A stretch of 64,000 bases of DNA from Streptococcus cristatus ATCC 51100 (GTDB lineage: Bacteria > Bacillota > Bacilli > Lactobacillales > Streptococcaceae), in contig NZ_CP050133.1 of NCBI RefSeq assembly GCF_011612585.1, positions 1,302,001 through 1,366,000 on the forward strand, given 5' to 3'. A program made the position numbers and the translations under genes. The notes beneath the pieces are model-generated. The model worked only from the letters and a program-made list of their open reading frames with translations, ran no database searches and was not told the DNA's origin. Shown piece by piece: positions 1-9,672 of this stretch (positions are counted from its first letter, which is position 1; each line of letters opens with the position of its first letter).

Positions 1-485
1 TTTGAAATCACAGTACCAAAATACTGCTTGACCAAGTCCGGATATTCCTGCACAGCCGTATCCGTATCAGTAAAGAGAATCCCCAACTTGGCAAATTCTT
101 CCTTCATATTGTGGTAAACCACTTCCGATTCGTACTGGGCCACAGCTCCAGACAGAAACTGCTTCTCAGCTTCTGGAATTCCCAAGCGGTCAAAGGTTTT
201 CTTAATCTCCTCTGGAACTTCATCCCAACTGCGAGCCCGATCTCCGCTTATTTTCTGATAGTAGATAATATCATCAAAGCGAATACCTGATAAATCTGGT
301 CCAAAGTCGGGCATGGGTAGCTTATGAAAAAGTTCCAAAGAGCGGAGGCGATAGTCCAGCATCCACTGGGGCTCATTCTTGATTTCTGAGATTTCTCGAA
401 CAACTTCTTCTGTCAGGCCTTTACCAGTTGAAAAGAGTGGCTTTACATCATCATGGAAGCCAAAGGCATAGTCGCGTTCTTTCAT
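1..485 (-). CDS. sufB: SufB-type Fe-S cluster scaffold protein (5' part)
   Basis: Only the first 161 codons are in the window; the gene runs off the left edge. The translation matches the N-terminal half of SufB, the scaffold of the SUF iron-sulphur assembly complex, with the family signatures [29 protein letters not shown] and [16 protein letters not shown]. The ATG at 485 follows an AAGGAGGAG ribosome site. The N-terminus begins directly at the YAFGFHDD block, about 15 residues shorter than I recall for typical streptococcal SufB. The gene upstream is a flavodoxin with its own terminator, so this sufB seems to head its own transcript, whereas in the usual sufCDSUB operon sufB is last. It could be a second, orphan SufB. 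The family call is firm; whether it is the only copy cannot be seen. Confidence 0.88.
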   Translation of the reverse strand, partial: MKERDYAFGFHDDVKPLFSTGKGLTEEVVREISEIKNEPQWMLDYRLRSLELFHKLPMPDFGPDLSGIRFDDIIYYQKISGDRARSWDEVPEEIKKTFDRLGIPEAEKQFLSGAVAQYESEVVYHNMKEEFAKLGILFTDTDTAVQEYPDLVKQYFGTVIS

Positions 486-572
486 AGGAACTCCTCCTTT
501 ATCTAAGGGATAACGCTTACCTATATTATACTCCTAATCATGAGAATTGTCAGAAAATAATACTTTAACAAA

Positions 573-593
573 AGAAAAACGGCCACAGCCGCT
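573..593 (-). terminator. Intrinsic terminator after flavodoxin gene
   Basis: On the minus strand a short GC-rich hairpin (GCGGC, loop TGTG, GCCGT) is followed by a T run, 15 nt after the flavodoxin stop. Confidence 0.65.
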
Positions 594-607
594 CTCCATA
601 TGTCATT

Positions 608-1048
608 TTAAACATTACTTACCAACTCTTCCGCAAATGCTTCCAAGCGCTCGATATCATCTTCTTCTGCAGAAAGATCTACTTTGACACATTCTGAACC
701 TTTCACTGCTCCTGTAGCCGCAAAAACAGCATCAAAGTCATCAACAGCCTTGCAGAATTCGTCATAAAAAGTATCGCCTGAACCGACCACTCCGTAGACC
801 TTGCCGGACAAATCCAAACCAGATAAGTCTTCGTAAAAGTCCATCATCTCATCCGGCAGCTCACCGTCACCGTAGGTATAGGTCGCTACAATCGTAATAT
901 CCGCTTCCAAGAAATCTTCTGCATCGACAGTGGTACACTCGTCCACTTCAACTTCTACATCTAGTTCTCTTAGCTTATCCGCCACAATATCGGCAATTTC
1001 CTCGGTGTTTCCAGTCATACTGGCAAATACAATTTTCGCTAAGGTCAT
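608..1048 (-). CDS. Short-chain flavodoxin
   Basis: A 146-residue flavodoxin, an FMN-binding electron carrier of the cytosol. The N-terminal phosphate-binding loop SMTGNTEE sits close to the start, followed by the FMN-contacting TYTYGDGELPDEM region and the GSGDTFYDEFC region, in the order and length usual for bacterial flavodoxins. The frame is open to 1078, but the ATG at 1048 has GGAGGGA seven bases upstream and gives the normal MTLAKIVFAS N-terminus, so I use it. It is strongly acidic, as expected. It stands alone between sufB and the divergent nrnA. The redox partner cannot be inferred from the context. Confidence 0.93.
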   Translation of the reverse strand: MTLAKIVFASMTGNTEEIADIVADKLRELDVEVEVDECTTVDAEDFLEADITIVATYTYGDGELPDEMMDFYEDLSGLDLSGKVYGVVGSGDTFYDEFCKAVDDFDAVFAATGAVKGSECVKVDLSAEEDDIERLEAFAEELVSNV

Positions 1049-1153
1049 AGTTCCCTCCAAATTATAATCTTCATTCATTATAACACATCTTTTTTATTTT
1101 AAAAATAAAAATTCTTGTGCTACAATAACTAGAGAAAGTTTAAGAGGTTTACA

Positions 1154-2089
1154 ATGAGTATCTATAGTAAAATTCTGAAAAAAATGAAGGAATACGATAA
1201 AATTATCATCCACCGCCACATGCGCCCTGACCCAGATGCAATTGGCAGTCAAGTCGGCTTACAAAAACTTCTCCAGCTCAACTTTCCTGAAAAATCCATC
1301 AAAGTAACAGGTTACGACGAGCCTAGTCTTACTTGGCTAGCAAAGATGGATGAGGTGACAGATGCGGACTATGAGCAGGCCTTAGTAATCGTATGCGATA
1401 CAGCCAACACTCCCCGCATTGATGATCAGCGCTACAGTACAGGCGACTTTTTGATTAAAATCGACCATCATCCCAACGATGATGCCTACGGAGATTTGCT
1501 GCTGGTTGATACTGATGCTAGTAGCACAAGCGAAATTATTGCTCTTTTCGCCTTCGAAAATCACTTAGAAGTAAATGACTATATCGCTAAACTTCTTTAT
1601 GCTGGCATTGTTGGGGATACAGGGCGCTTCCTCTATCCAGCGACTACTGCACGCACATTTGAGGTAGCTGGCAAACTTCGCCAATACGCTTTTAATTTTT
1701 CAGAGCTTTCTCGAAAAATGGACTCCATCACACATCAAGTTGCCAAACTGCAAGGTTATGTTTATGATAATTTAGAAATTGATGAGAATGGTGCTGCACG
1801 CGTTATCCTATCTCAGCAATTATTGAAAGAAAATCAGCTGACGGATGCTGATACTTCAGCTATTGTAGCTGCACCCGGACGAATCGAAGATGTCCAGATG
1901 TGGGCCATCTTTGTCGAACAGCCTGACGGCCATTATCGTGTGCGGATGCGCAGTAAATTTACTCCAATCAATGAAATTGCCAAGCAACACAACGGCGGCG
2001 GCCATCCACTTGCCAGCGGTGCCAATGCTTATTCCAAAGATGAAGTGGACTTAATTTATCAAAAATTAAAAGAAAGTGCAAAAAAGTAA
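1154..2089 (+). CDS. nrnA: DHH/DHHA1 phosphoesterase, NrnA-type nano-RNase / pAp phosphatase
   Basis: A 311-residue cytosolic phosphoesterase. The N-terminal DHH domain has the metal-ligand motifs RPDPDAIGS (about residues 24-32) and DHH (104-106); the C-terminal DHHA1 domain ends with the substrate-binding GGGHPLASG (about 280). Enzymes of this architecture degrade 2-5 nt RNA fragments and dephosphorylate 3'-phosphoadenosine 5'-phosphate; in streptococci the group also contains the Pde2-type enzymes that hydrolyse pApA from c-di-AMP, so a role with the cdaA gene 5 kb away is possible but is inference. The ATG follows GAGG, behind a TGCTACAAT extended -10. It is probably a single-gene unit. 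Confidence 0.9.
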   Translation: MSIYSKILKKMKEYDKIIIHRHMRPDPDAIGSQVGLQKLLQLNFPEKSIKVTGYDEPSLTWLAKMDEVTDADYEQALVIVCDTANTPRIDDQRYSTGDFLIKIDHHPNDDAYGDLLLVDTDASSTSEIIALFAFENHLEVNDYIAKLLYAGIVGDTGRFLYPATTARTFEVAGKLRQYAFNFSELSRKMDSITHQVAKLQGYVYDNLEIDENGAARVILSQQLLKENQLTDADTSAIVAAPGRIEDVQMWAIFVEQPDGHYRVRMRSKFTPINEIAKQHNGGGHPLASGANAYSKDEVDLIYQKLKESAKK

Positions 2090-2107
2090 GAAAATCATCC
2101 AAAAGAC

Positions 2108-2136
2108 TTGTCAAATCATTTAGAATTTGATAAACT
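2108..2136 (+). promoter_or_regulatory. rpmE2 promoter
   Basis: TTGTCA at 2108-2113, 17 nt spacer, TAAACT at 2131-2136. This is a housekeeping-type promoter in the gap between nrnA and the L31 gene. Confidence 0.65.
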
Positions 2137-2153
2137 ATCAAAGTAACTAATCT

Positions 2154-2173
2154 ATGGCTCGCAAAGAGTCCAT
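2154..2173 (+). promoter_or_regulatory. Hairpin in rpmE2 5' leader (candidate L31 leader element)
   Basis: ATGGCTC (2154-2160) pairs with GAGTCCAT (2166-2173), giving seven pairs with one bulged T and a GCAAA loop, directly before the AGAAAGGA ribosome site of rpmE2. Ribosomal protein leaders often carry such autoregulatory hairpins, and L31 leader families are known. That this is one of them is inference. Confidence 0.4.
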
Positions 2174-2193
2174 GGCAGAAAGGATTTTTTAAA

Positions 2194-2436
2194 ATGAGAA
2201 AAGACATTCATCCAGAATACCGTCAAGTTGTATTTATGGACACTACTACTGGCTACAAGTTCCTTAGCGGTTCAACTAAACGTTCAAACGAAACTGTTGA
2301 ATTCGAAGGTAAAACTTACCCATTGATTCGTGTCGAAATTTCATCAGACTCACACCCATTCTACACTGGACGTCAAAAGTTCACTCAAGCAGATGGACGT
2401 GTGGATCGTTTCAACAAAAAATACGGTCTCAAATAA
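2194..2436 (+). CDS. rpmE2: 50S ribosomal protein L31 type B (zinc-independent)
   Basis: An 80-residue L31 of the C-minus class (type B): it begins [10 protein letters not shown], contains the [10 protein letters not shown] block and ends RFNKKYGLK. The CxxC zinc ligands of type A L31 are absent, so the protein does not need zinc. In many bacteria this paralogue replaces the zinc form under zinc starvation; in streptococci it is commonly the only L31, so no zinc regulation should be assumed from the sequence alone. It has its own promoter, a leader hairpin and a strong terminator, so it is a monocistronic unit. Confidence 0.97.
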   Translation: MRKDIHPEYRQVVFMDTTTGYKFLSGSTKRSNETVEFEGKTYPLIRVEISSDSHPFYTGRQKFTQADGRVDRFNKKYGLK

Positions 2437-2470
2437 GAAGCGTATTGACATTAAAAAGAATGTTGATACA

Positions 2471-2508
2471 AAGCCAAATCCGAGAAATCGGATTTGGCTT
2501 TTTTTATT
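2471..2508 (+). terminator. rpmE2 terminator
   Basis: AAGCCAAATCCGA, loop GAAA, then TCGGATTTGGCTT, followed by a long T run. A textbook intrinsic terminator 35 nt after the rpmE2 stop. Confidence 0.92.
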
Positions 2509-2520
2509 TTTCAAATAGAA

Positions 2521-2585
2521 AATCCTTTGAAATCTGGAATGAGGCAGCATGACTACTGTCACTCATTCCTTCATCTCAAAGGATT
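2521..2585 (-). terminator. Long inverted repeat ending the obgE transcript
   Basis: AATCCTTTGA (2521-2530) and GGAATGAG (2536-2543) are answered by CTCATTCC (2562-2569) and TCAAAGGATT (2576-2585). On the minus strand the stem is followed by TTTTCTATTT, right after the stop of the 51-residue gene, so it is likely the terminator of the obgE operon. It may work in both directions. Confidence 0.6.
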
Positions 2586-2593
2586 GGTTTCAA

Positions 2594-2749
2594 TTATTGA
2601 TTTTCTTTCAATTTTTCTCGCTCAAGACGAAGTTTGCGATTTGGATTCAGCCGATTAAAGAGTTCTTCCAGCTTTTTTGCATTCCAAACATCTGCTGCTG
2701 AGACAAAGTTGCCATTTTCGTCTCGAAAAGATATTGGTTTATCACCCAT
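2594..2749 (-). CDS. 51-residue conserved small protein downstream of obgE
   Basis: A small gene encoding 51 residues, starting MGDKPISFRDENGNFVSAAD and ending in a charged LRLEREKLKENQ helix. The ATG at 2749 follows GGAGATAT with proper spacing, and codon use is normal. It begins 11 nt after the obgE stop, so it is cotranscribed with obgE. I recognise the type as a streptococcal small protein next to obgE, but no function is known to me. No membrane segment or cysteine is present. The good ribosome site, the operon position and the protein-like composition make it a real gene. Confidence 0.75.
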   Translation of the reverse strand: MGDKPISFRDENGNFVSAADVWNAKKLEELFNRLNPNRKLRLEREKLKENQ

Positions 2750-2760
2750 TACATATCTCC

Positions 2761-4071
2761 TTAGTCAACAAATTCAAACTCAAAGCTGCCGATACGCACC
2801 AAATCTCCGTCCTTGGCACCACGCGCACGAAGCGCCTCGTCAACGCCCATACCGCGCAACTGACGGGAGAATTTCATGATGGACTCATCACGGTCAAAGT
2901 TAGTCATTGTAAAGAGTTTTTCTAGTTTATCACCTGAAAGCACCCATGTAGCATCATCATCACGAGAGATTTCGAAGGCTGGTGCTTCTTCATCAAAGCC
3001 ATAATAAGCCTCGTCTTCCATATCGGATTCTTCATAAAGCAGAAACTCAGGTGTCTTATCCAGCAACTCAGCTGTCGCATCCAAGAGCGTGGCAAGCCCC
3101 TGCTTGGTCAGGCTAGAAATAGGGAAAATCTGCGGCAACTCTTCAAATTCGTCATAATTGGCAGCCAGTTTTTTCTTGAATTCTTCCAAGTTTTCTGCGC
3201 TATCAGGCATATCCATCTTATTGGCTACAATAATCTGCGGTCGTTCCATCAAGCGCAAATTATAGGATTCCAACTCCTTATTGATCGCAAGGTAATCCTC
3301 ATAAGGATCGCGTCCCTCACTGGCAGACATATCAATAACGTGCAAAATGACCCGTGTCCGCTCGATATGACGAAGAAACTGGGTACCTAGGCCCACTCCC
3401 TGACTGGCTCCTTCGATCAAACCTGGCAGATCGGCTACAGCAAAAGATTCCCCAGACTGAGTACGAACCATACCCAGATTAGGAACAATCGTGGTAAAGT
3501 GATAGGCTCCAATTTTGGGTTTGGCTGATGTAATCACACTCAGAAGGGTTGACTTACCAACTGAAGGAAAACCAACCAGACCAACATCGGCCAGCACTTT
3601 GAGTTCCAACAGCAATTCTCTTTCCTGACCGGGCTCCCCATTTTCAGAAATTTCCGGAGCAGGATTTTTAGGTGTAGCAAAGCGAATATTGCCACGACCA
3701 CCACGACCGCCATGCGCTACGATGAATCGTTGACCGTGTTCAATCAAATCCGTAATGACCTTGCCAGTTTCAGCATCACGCACAGTCGTCCCCTGCGGTA
3801 CACGGACAATCAAATCCTCCGCTCCTCGACCATGCATTCCCTTAGTCATTCCTTTTTCGCCTGATTGAGCCTTGAAATGACGGTTGTAACGGAAATCCAT
3901 CAGGGTACGCAGTCCTTCGTCCACGACAAAAATAACATCACCACCACGACCGCCATCGCCGCCCCAAGGTCCACCATTGGGTACATATTTTTCTCGACGA
4001 AAGGCTACCATGCCATCGCCGCCCTTGCCAGCCTTGACCTGAATCTTGGCTGTATCTAAAAACATACTCAT
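2761..4071 (-). CDS. obgE: GTPase Obg (CgtA)
   Basis: A 436-residue Obg-family GTPase, essential in late 50S assembly and stress control. Three domains are visible: an N-terminal glycine-rich Obg fold (residues 1 to about 158, with runs such as GGDGGRGGD), a central GTPase domain with P-loop GFPSVGKST, switch DLPGLIEGA and the base-specificity motif NKMD, and a C-terminal OCT domain that ends SFEFEFVD. The start [18 protein letters not shown] is canonical. A 42-residue DUF4044 gene lies upstream and a 51-residue gene downstream on the same strand. Confidence 0.98.
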   Translation of the reverse strand: MSMFLDTAKIQVKAGKGGDGMVAFRREKYVPNGGPWGGDGGRGGDVIFVVDEGLRTLMDFRYNRHFKAQSGEKGMTKGMHGRGAEDLIVRVPQGTTVRDAETGKVITDLIEHGQRFIVAHGGRGGRGNIRFATPKNPAPEISENGEPGQERELLLELKVLADVGLVGFPSVGKSTLLSVITSAKPKIGAYHFTTIVPNLGMVRTQSGESFAVADLPGLIEGASQGVGLGTQFLRHIERTRVILHVIDMSASEGRDPYEDYLAINKELESYNLRLMERPQIIVANKMDMPDSAENLEEFKKKLAANYDEFEELPQIFPISSLTKQGLATLLDATAELLDKTPEFLLYEESDMEDEAYYGFDEEAPAFEISRDDDATWVLSGDKLEKLFTMTNFDRDESIMKFSRQLRGMGVDEALRARGAKDGDLVRIGSFEFEFVD

Positions 4072-4093
4072 ATAAATTCTCGCTTCTTTTTAC

Positions 4094-4118
4094 TCTAAAA
4101 AAACGCCTTGCAGCGTTT
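4094..4118 (-). terminator. Terminator after the DUF4044 gene
   Basis: On the minus strand AAACGC, loop TGCAAG, GCGTTT and a T run, five nt past the stop of the small gene. It separates that gene from obgE or attenuates read-through. Confidence 0.75.
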
Positions 4119-4122
4119 AGGA

Positions 4123-4251
4123 TTAGAAGATTACGCCGATAGCTTGTGCAAAAATTGCACCAATCGTTACAAGTAACATGATTACCACGACCAGCATTGT
4201 CAATTTTTCAAATCCAGTTTTTTTACGTTGTCCGTTATCTCCAAAAGCCAC
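4123..4251 (-). CDS. DUF4044-type 42-residue membrane peptide
   Basis: A short gene encoding MAFGDNGQRKKTGFEKLTML and then a single hydrophobic helix of about 20 residues that runs to the C-terminus. The start is GTG at 4251, with GAGG seven bases upstream. The basic, polar N-terminus before one membrane span predicts a single-pass protein with its N-terminus in the cytoplasm. It matches my memory of the DUF4044 family of lactic acid bacteria, of unknown function. A strong terminator follows directly, so it forms a small unit of its own between glmM and obgE. Confidence 0.75.
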   Translation of the reverse strand: MAFGDNGQRKKTGFEKLTMLVVVIMLLVTIGAIFAQAIGVIF

Positions 4252-4394
4252 TTTATTACCTCAATTCCTAGATTACTCCCTATATTTTAACACGATTAGC
4301 ATACTTTTTCAAATATTTACAAGATGAAAAAGAAAAAGAGAGATTTTACTCCATTAGCCAAAGAATCCTAAAGGATATTTATGTAAATAATTTA

Positions 4395-4441
4395 AAAAGA
4401 TTGAAGAACTCACTCCAAATAGGAGGCTTCTCCAATCTTTT
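4395..4441 (-). terminator. glmM operon terminator
   Basis: On the minus strand AAAGATTGGAGAA pairs with TTCTTCAATCTTT, followed by TTTAAA, just past the glmM stop. Confidence 0.8.
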
Positions 4442-4446
4442 GACCT

Positions 4447-5799
4447 TTATTCGATACCAATTTCAGCACGGACAACATTCGCAATTGTGTCCACATAGTA
4501 GTCCACTTCTTCGTGAGTTGGCGCTTCAGCCATGACACGCAGAAGCGGTTCTGTTCCGCTTGGACGGACAAGGATACGGCCGTTTCCTGCCATTTCAGTT
4601 TCCATTTTTTCAATAATGTCTCTGATGGCTGGTACTTCCATTGACTTATCCTTCATAGCATTTTCGACACGAATATTAACCAATTTTTGTGGGTAAATGG
4701 TCACTTCTGCCGCAAGTTCAGACAAGCTCTTGCCAGTTTCTTTCATCACTTTGGTTAATTGTACCGCTGACAATTGACCATCACCAGTGGTATTATAATC
4801 CATGATAATGACATGTCCAGATTGCTCGCCACCTAGATTATAACCATTCTTGCGCATTTCTTCTACCACATAGCGGTCACCAACGGCAGTCACTACTTTA
4901 TTGATGCCTTCGCGCTCCAAGGCTTTGTGGAAACCAAGGTTGGACATAACCGTCGTCACAATTGTATTTTGAGCTAATTGACCTTTTTCAGAAAGATACT
5001 TGCCAATGATGTACATAATCTTGTCACCATCTACAATATCGCCATTTTCATCAACGGCAATCAAACGGTCACTATCACCATCAAAAGCGAGACCAATCGC
5101 TGCTCCTGACTCACGGACTGTCTCCTGTAAGCCTTCTGGATGAGTAGAGCCTACATTTAAGTTAATATTGAGGCCATCTGGATTTTCTCCGATAACAGTC
5201 AGCTGGGCACCCAAATCAGCAAAAATTTGACGGGCACTAGTTGAAGCAGCGCCATTTGCTGTATCGAGGGCAACGTGCATTCCTTCAAGATCTAAACCAG
5301 TTGAAACGATATATTGTTGGTACTTACGCAAGCCTTCCGGATAATCCATGACTTTTCCTAGACCTTCTGCACTTGGACGTGGAAGGGTATCTTCTGCTGC
5401 GTCCAGCAATGCTTCGATTTCGAGTTCGCGCTCATCATCCAGTTTATAACCATCGCCACCAAAGAATTTGATGCCATTATCGAGAGCAGGATTGTGACTA
5501 GCTGAAATCATGACACCCGCACTAGCTTTTTCGGATTTGACCAAGTAGGCAACACCCGGAGTAGCGATCACACCAAGTTTGTAGACGTGAATCCCCACAG
5601 AAAGCAGACCTGCAATCAAGGCACTCTCCAACATTTCTCCCGAAATACGTGTATCACGGCCAACAAATACCCGAGGAACTTCACTTTCGTGTTGGCTCAG
5701 AACATATCCACCAAAACGACCCAGTTTAAAGGCCAATTCCGGCGTTAATTCCACATTAGCCTCTCCACGAACACCATCGGTTCCAAAATATTTACCCAT
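4447..5799 (-). CDS. glmM: Phosphoglucosamine mutase
   Basis: A 450-residue alpha-D-phosphohexomutase that converts glucosamine-6-phosphate to glucosamine-1-phosphate for UDP-GlcNAc, hence peptidoglycan. Visible: N-terminal FGTDGVRG, the active-site phosphoserine loop ISASHNP (Ser101), the Mg2+ loop FDGDSDR (about 240) and the C-terminal phosphate-binding [12 protein letters not shown]. Full length. It is third in the conserved cdaA-cdaR-glmM operon, 29 nt after cdaR. GlmM is known to bind and inhibit CdaA in several Firmicutes, so this gene order ties cell-wall precursor supply to c-di-AMP. Confidence 0.98.
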   Translation of the reverse strand: MGKYFGTDGVRGEANVELTPELAFKLGRFGGYVLSQHESEVPRVFVGRDTRISGEMLESALIAGLLSVGIHVYKLGVIATPGVAYLVKSEKASAGVMISASHNPALDNGIKFFGGDGYKLDDERELEIEALLDAAEDTLPRPSAEGLGKVMDYPEGLRKYQQYIVSTGLDLEGMHVALDTANGAASTSARQIFADLGAQLTVIGENPDGLNINLNVGSTHPEGLQETVRESGAAIGLAFDGDSDRLIAVDENGDIVDGDKIMYIIGKYLSEKGQLAQNTIVTTVMSNLGFHKALEREGINKVVTAVGDRYVVEEMRKNGYNLGGEQSGHVIIMDYNTTGDGQLSAVQLTKVMKETGKSLSELAAEVTIYPQKLVNIRVENAMKDKSMEVPAIRDIIEKMETEMAGNGRILVRPSGTEPLLRVMAEAPTHEEVDYYVDTIANVVRAEIGIE

Positions 5800-5828
5800 T
5801 TTTAAAATTTTCCTTTCAAATCTTGCAT

Positions 5829-6578
5829 TTATTTACTAGATGAATTCGAACTTGAGCTCGATTTTGAGCTTGACGAATTCGAATGTGTCGTTTTGGTCGT
5901 AACTTTCATCGTTGTTTCAAACGGTGTCACAACACTTGGCAAAACATTCCCATTGGCATCCATGGCCTGCAAGGAAGCTGCCCCACTATAATTTCCTGAA
6001 ATAGTGACATTGCTTGGTAAGACTGCTGCGACATGATTAACTTTTTCCAAAGTTTCTTCATCGCTTGTCACTGTCACTTCTTCGTGCTCCAAGCTCACAT
6101 TTGTGATAGAAATATCTTCTGCAACCTGACTGCCTGTGATGAGATACTTCACTGGCACTTTCTTGCTTGCTTTTTTACCTATCTTGACTGAAATTTTTTG
6201 CGGATTAACCGTAGCAGACAGGCCGCTTGGTAGATTTTCGACTTTCAGCTGCACTTCGACTGTTCCTTCTGATGCATTAGATAAATCCGCTACCACATGG
6301 AACTTCCGTGTACTCTCCTGCATTTCGCTACTTAAAGCCACTCTATTAGACCCCGTCAAAACAACACTAGCCTCGGAAGTAAAGCCGCTAATGAAGTACC
6401 GTTCGCTATCATACTTGATATCAATCGGGACATTAGAAATCGTATTACTATAAGTTTCCGAGGTCACTTGGCGAATGCTGATACTATTTTGAAAACTACT
6501 AGACGTCGCATAAATAAACAAAACCAAAGCAAAAAATATGGAGGAGATAATATAGAGAATTTTTTTACTTTCTTTCAT
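5829..6578 (-). CDS. cdaR: CdaA regulatory protein, YbbR-domain
   Basis: A 249-residue membrane-anchored protein. An N-terminal transmembrane helix (about residues 7-25) precedes an extracytoplasmic part with YbbR-like repeats (conserved turns such as [17 protein letters not shown] and [11 protein letters not shown]). The last 20 residues are almost only Ser, Lys and Asn, a low-complexity tail. CdaR family members bind and modulate the diadenylate cyclase CdaA. Its start overlaps the cdaA stop by 14 nt, which implies translational coupling. Two YbbR repeats are plausible here, fewer than in the Bacillus protein. Confidence 0.93.
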   Translation of the reverse strand: MKESKKILYIISSIFFALVLFIYATSSSFQNSISIRQVTSETYSNTISNVPIDIKYDSERYFISGFTSEASVVLTGSNRVALSSEMQESTRKFHVVADLSNASEGTVEVQLKVENLPSGLSATVNPQKISVKIGKKASKKVPVKYLITGSQVAEDISITNVSLEHEEVTVTSDEETLEKVNHVAAVLPSNVTISGNYSGAASLQAMDANGNVLPSVVTPFETTMKVTTKTTHSNSSSSKSSSSSNSSSK

Positions 6579-7422
6579 TCTTCCATCCTCCTAGGATACG
6601 ATTCTTTAGGCTCAATTTCTCATGCTTGTCTGATAAGAGAACTTCCCGCAGTTGTGATTCGAACTCGCTCAAACTCAAGTCATGCTTGAAGACTCCATTA
6701 TGTGTCGTAGAAATACCACCTGTCTCCTCAGACACAACAAAAGTAAAGGCATCTGAAACTTCTGAAAGGCCAATCGCAGCCCGGTGACGAGTCCCAAATT
6801 CCTTGGAAATACCTGTGCTTTCTGTAAGCGGCAAATAGGCACAAGAGGCAGCGATCTTATTATCTTTGATAATAACTGCCCCATCATGCAGAGGCGTATT
6901 AGGAATGAAAATATTGATCAACAGTTCCCCAGAGATATCCGCATCCAGAGGAATTCCAGTCGCAATATATTCCTGCAACGTTCGAGCGCCCTGAATAGCC
7001 ACCAAGGCACCGATCTTACGCGGACTCATGTAAGCTACTGCCTTAACAAAGGCTTGAATCAATTTCTCCTCACTGCTGACTGGCGTGGCTGAAAAAATCT
7101 CAGTTGCTCTACCCAGCTTTTCAAGACCAGTCCGAATCTCAGGCGAGAAAATCACCACTGCCGCAATGACCCCGTAGGTAATAACCTGATTGATCAACCA
7201 TGAAATGGTCGTTAAACCAATGATATTCGCTAAAAACTGTGCCAAGATAAAGAAGAGCACTCCCCGAACCAGAATCATAATTTTGGTCCCAGCAATTGCT
7301 TTAGTAAAATGATATAAAATCCAGGTAACTAAAGCAATATCAATAATGTTGATTAAAATATTCCAAGGATTACTGAATACATTAGACCAGTATTGGAGAT
7401 TGGTTAATTGTTGAAAGTTCAT
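6565..7422 (-). CDS. cdaA: Diadenylate cyclase CdaA
   Basis: A 285-residue membrane enzyme that makes cyclic di-AMP from two ATP. The N-terminus contains three transmembrane helices (about residues 22-42, 46-66 and 72-92), followed by the cytosolic DAC domain with the catalytic DGA (180-182) and RHR (212-214) motifs intact, so it should be active. It is first in the cdaA-cdaR-glmM operon and is divergent from murT with a 107-nt gap. In streptococci it is the only c-di-AMP synthase and controls potassium and osmolyte homeostasis and beta-lactam tolerance. Confidence 0.98.
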   Translation of the reverse strand: MNFQQLTNLQYWSNVFSNPWNILINIIDIALVTWILYHFTKAIAGTKIMILVRGVLFFILAQFLANIIGLTTISWLINQVITYGVIAAVVIFSPEIRTGLEKLGRATEIFSATPVSSEEKLIQAFVKAVAYMSPRKIGALVAIQGARTLQEYIATGIPLDADISGELLINIFIPNTPLHDGAVIIKDNKIAASCAYLPLTESTGISKEFGTRHRAAIGLSEVSDAFTFVVSEETGGISTTHNGVFKHDLSLSEFESQLREVLLSDKHEKLSLKNRILGGWKNERK

Positions 7423-7529
7423 TGCATAGTGGCCCTCCCAGTCAAAAACAAACAGTTCTCAACCATTATATCACTTTTAAGGATATTTTTCTGTAACCTT
7501 CTTTACTTTTTTATGATAAAATATTTCTT

Positions 7530-8873
7530 ATGAAGATAAATACAGCATTGGGCCTCTTGGCAGGCAAGTCCTTCCACTTTGTTCTGAGCAAAATGGGACG
7601 CGGATCGACTCTGCCAGGGAAAGTTGCCCTCACATTTGACAAAAACATTCTGCAAAACTTGGCCAAGAACTACGAAGTTGTAGTTATTACCGGAACCAAT
7701 GGTAAAACCCTGACTACAGCTCTGACAGTGGGCATTCTCAAGGAAGCTTTCGGAGAAGTGGTGACCAATCCTAGCGGTGCCAATATGATTACCGGGATTA
7801 CCACAACCTTCCTAACCGCTAAGAAAGGCAAATCTGGCAAAAATATCGCTGTGCTGGAAATAGATGAAGCCAGCCTGTCTCGGATTTGTGATTATATCAA
7901 GCCTAGCCTCTTCGTCTTTACCAACATTTTCCGAGATCAGATGGACCGCTATGGTGAGATCTACACGACCTACCAGATGATTCTGGATGCTGCTGCTAAA
8001 GTACCTGAAGCGACTGTACTAATGAATGGTGACAGCCCGCTCTTTAACTCGGTCAGCCTGAAGAATCCTGTCCGCTACTATGGATTTGACACGGAGAAAA
8101 GCCAACCTAAGCTAGCCCACTACAATACTGAGGGTATCCTCTGTCCTAAGTGCGAGCATATCCTCAAGTACGAGCTCAATACTTATGCAAATCTGGGAGC
8201 TTACATCTGTGAGGACTGTGGTTTCAAGCGCCCTAAGCTAGACTACAGTCTGACCGCTCTCAAAGCACTTGAGCACAATCGCTCTGCCTTTACCATTGAT
8301 GGACAAGACTATCAGATCAATATCGGTGGTCTCTACAATATCTATAATGCCTTGGCCGCTGTGTCAGTTGCTCAGTTCTTCGGAGTTGAGCCGGCTACCA
8401 TCAAGGCTGGCTTTGACAAGAGCAGAGCTGTCTTTGGTCGTCAGGAAACTTTCAAAATCGGCGATAAGGAATGTACCTTGGTCTTGATCAAAAATCCAGT
8501 CGGTGCGACCCAAGCCTTGGAAATGATTGAGCTAGCACCTTTTGACTTTAGCCTCTCTGTCCTGCTCAATGCCAACTATGCAGACGGCATTGATACCAGC
8601 TGGATCTGGGATGCTGATTTTGAGAAAATTTTAGAGATGGAGATTCCTCAGGTCCTTGCAGGTGGAGTTCGCCATTCTGAGATTGCGCGTCGACTGCGAG
8701 TAACAGGCTATCCAGCAGATCAGATTACCGAAGTCAAAGATTTGGAAGCAGTCTTTAAGATGATTGAAGAGCAAGAAACCAAACATGCCTATATTCTAGC
8801 TACTTATACCGCCATGCTGGAATTCCGCGAGTTGCTGGCAGAACGACAAGTAATCAGAAAGGAGATGAACTAA
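7530..8873 (+). CDS. murT: Lipid II isoglutaminyl synthase, MurT subunit
   Basis: A 447-residue Mur ligase-family protein that works with GatD to amidate D-iGlu of lipid II, a step needed for peptidoglycan cross-linking. Features: P-loop TGTNGKT (54-60), the Mur ligase central domain, an inserted zinc ribbon with Cys205, Cys208, Cys227 and Cys230, and a DUF1727-type C-terminal domain. It overlaps gatD by one base (TAATG). No ribosome site is visible before the ATG, and an AT-rich -10-like box lies only about 7 nt upstream, so the transcript may be leaderless. Confidence 0.97.
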   Translation: MKINTALGLLAGKSFHFVLSKMGRGSTLPGKVALTFDKNILQNLAKNYEVVVITGTNGKTLTTALTVGILKEAFGEVVTNPSGANMITGITTTFLTAKKGKSGKNIAVLEIDEASLSRICDYIKPSLFVFTNIFRDQMDRYGEIYTTYQMILDAAAKVPEATVLMNGDSPLFNSVSLKNPVRYYGFDTEKSQPKLAHYNTEGILCPKCEHILKYELNTYANLGAYICEDCGFKRPKLDYSLTALKALEHNRSAFTIDGQDYQINIGGLYNIYNALAAVSVAQFFGVEPATIKAGFDKSRAVFGRQETFKIGDKECTLVLIKNPVGATQALEMIELAPFDFSLSVLLNANYADGIDTSWIWDADFEKILEMEIPQVLAGGVRHSEIARRLRVTGYPADQITEVKDLEAVFKMIEEQETKHAYILATYTAMLEFRELLAERQVIRKEMN

Positions 8874-9658
8874 TGGTTTATAGATCCCTCGTTTCCCCTG
8901 CAAACCAGGATTATCACTATGACTTAAAAATCGCTCATCTCTACGGCGACCTTATGAATACCTATGGCGACAACGGTAATGTCCTTATGCTCAAGTATGT
9001 AGCTGAAAAGCTAGGCGCTAGGGTTGAGGTTGATATTGTCTCCCTAGAAGATGACTTTGACAAGGATAGCTACGACATCGTCTTCTTTGGCGGAGGTCAA
9101 GACTATGAGCAAACGATCGTGGCTCGTGACCTGCCAGCTAAAAAGGAAGCTTTGGAAAACTTTATCAATGACAACGGCGTTGTGCTAGCTATCTGCGGCG
9201 GTTTCCAACTTCTTGGCCAATACTATATCGAGGCTTCTGGCCGTCGAATCGAAGGACTGGGCATCATGGGACACTACACTCTCAACCAAGTCAAGAATCG
9301 CTATATTGGTGACATTAAGATTCATAACGAAGAATTTAACGAGACCTACTACGGCTTTGAAAACCACCAAGGACGAACCTTCCTCTCTGACGATGAGAAA
9401 CCTCTGGGCAAGGTCGTCTATGGAAATGGTAACAACCAAGAAGACGGCAATGAAGGCGTCCACTATAAGAATGTCTTCGGCTCCTACTTCCATGGTCCCA
9501 TCTTGTCTCGCAATGCGAACTTGGCCTACCGTCTCGTGACCACTGCTCTGAAAAACAAGTATGGCTCTGCCATTGAACTGGCAGCTTATGAAGATATCCT
9601 AGCCCAAGAAACTCAAGAAGAATATGGCGATATCAAGAGCAAGGCTGAATTTGAATAA
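8873..9658 (+). CDS. gatD: Lipid II isoglutaminyl synthase, glutaminase subunit GatD
   Basis: A 261-residue class I glutamine amidotransferase-like subunit. The nucleophile elbow is AICGGFQ with Cys108, and the active-site His is in SYFHGP (His207). It releases ammonia from glutamine for MurT, which activates the D-glutamate of lipid II. The start codon overlaps the murT stop (TAATG), so the two subunits are translationally coupled. The length and motifs match GatD of staphylococci and pneumococci. A LapA-type membrane protein follows 14 nt later in the same transcript. Confidence 0.97.
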   Translation: MVYRSLVSPANQDYHYDLKIAHLYGDLMNTYGDNGNVLMLKYVAEKLGARVEVDIVSLEDDFDKDSYDIVFFGGGQDYEQTIVARDLPAKKEALENFINDNGVVLAICGGFQLLGQYYIEASGRRIEGLGIMGHYTLNQVKNRYIGDIKIHNEEFNETYYGFENHQGRTFLSDDEKPLGKVVYGNGNNQEDGNEGVHYKNVFGSYFHGPILSRNANLAYRLVTTALKNKYGSAIELAAYEDILAQETQEEYGDIKSKAEFE

Positions 9659-9672
9659 TTAGGAGAATCATT

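Noticed and set aside
7505..7530. murT as another firm leaderless gene.
   Set aside because: The -10 candidates (TATGAT or TAAAAT) are imperfect and the -35 is unclear, so I mention it only in the gene entry.
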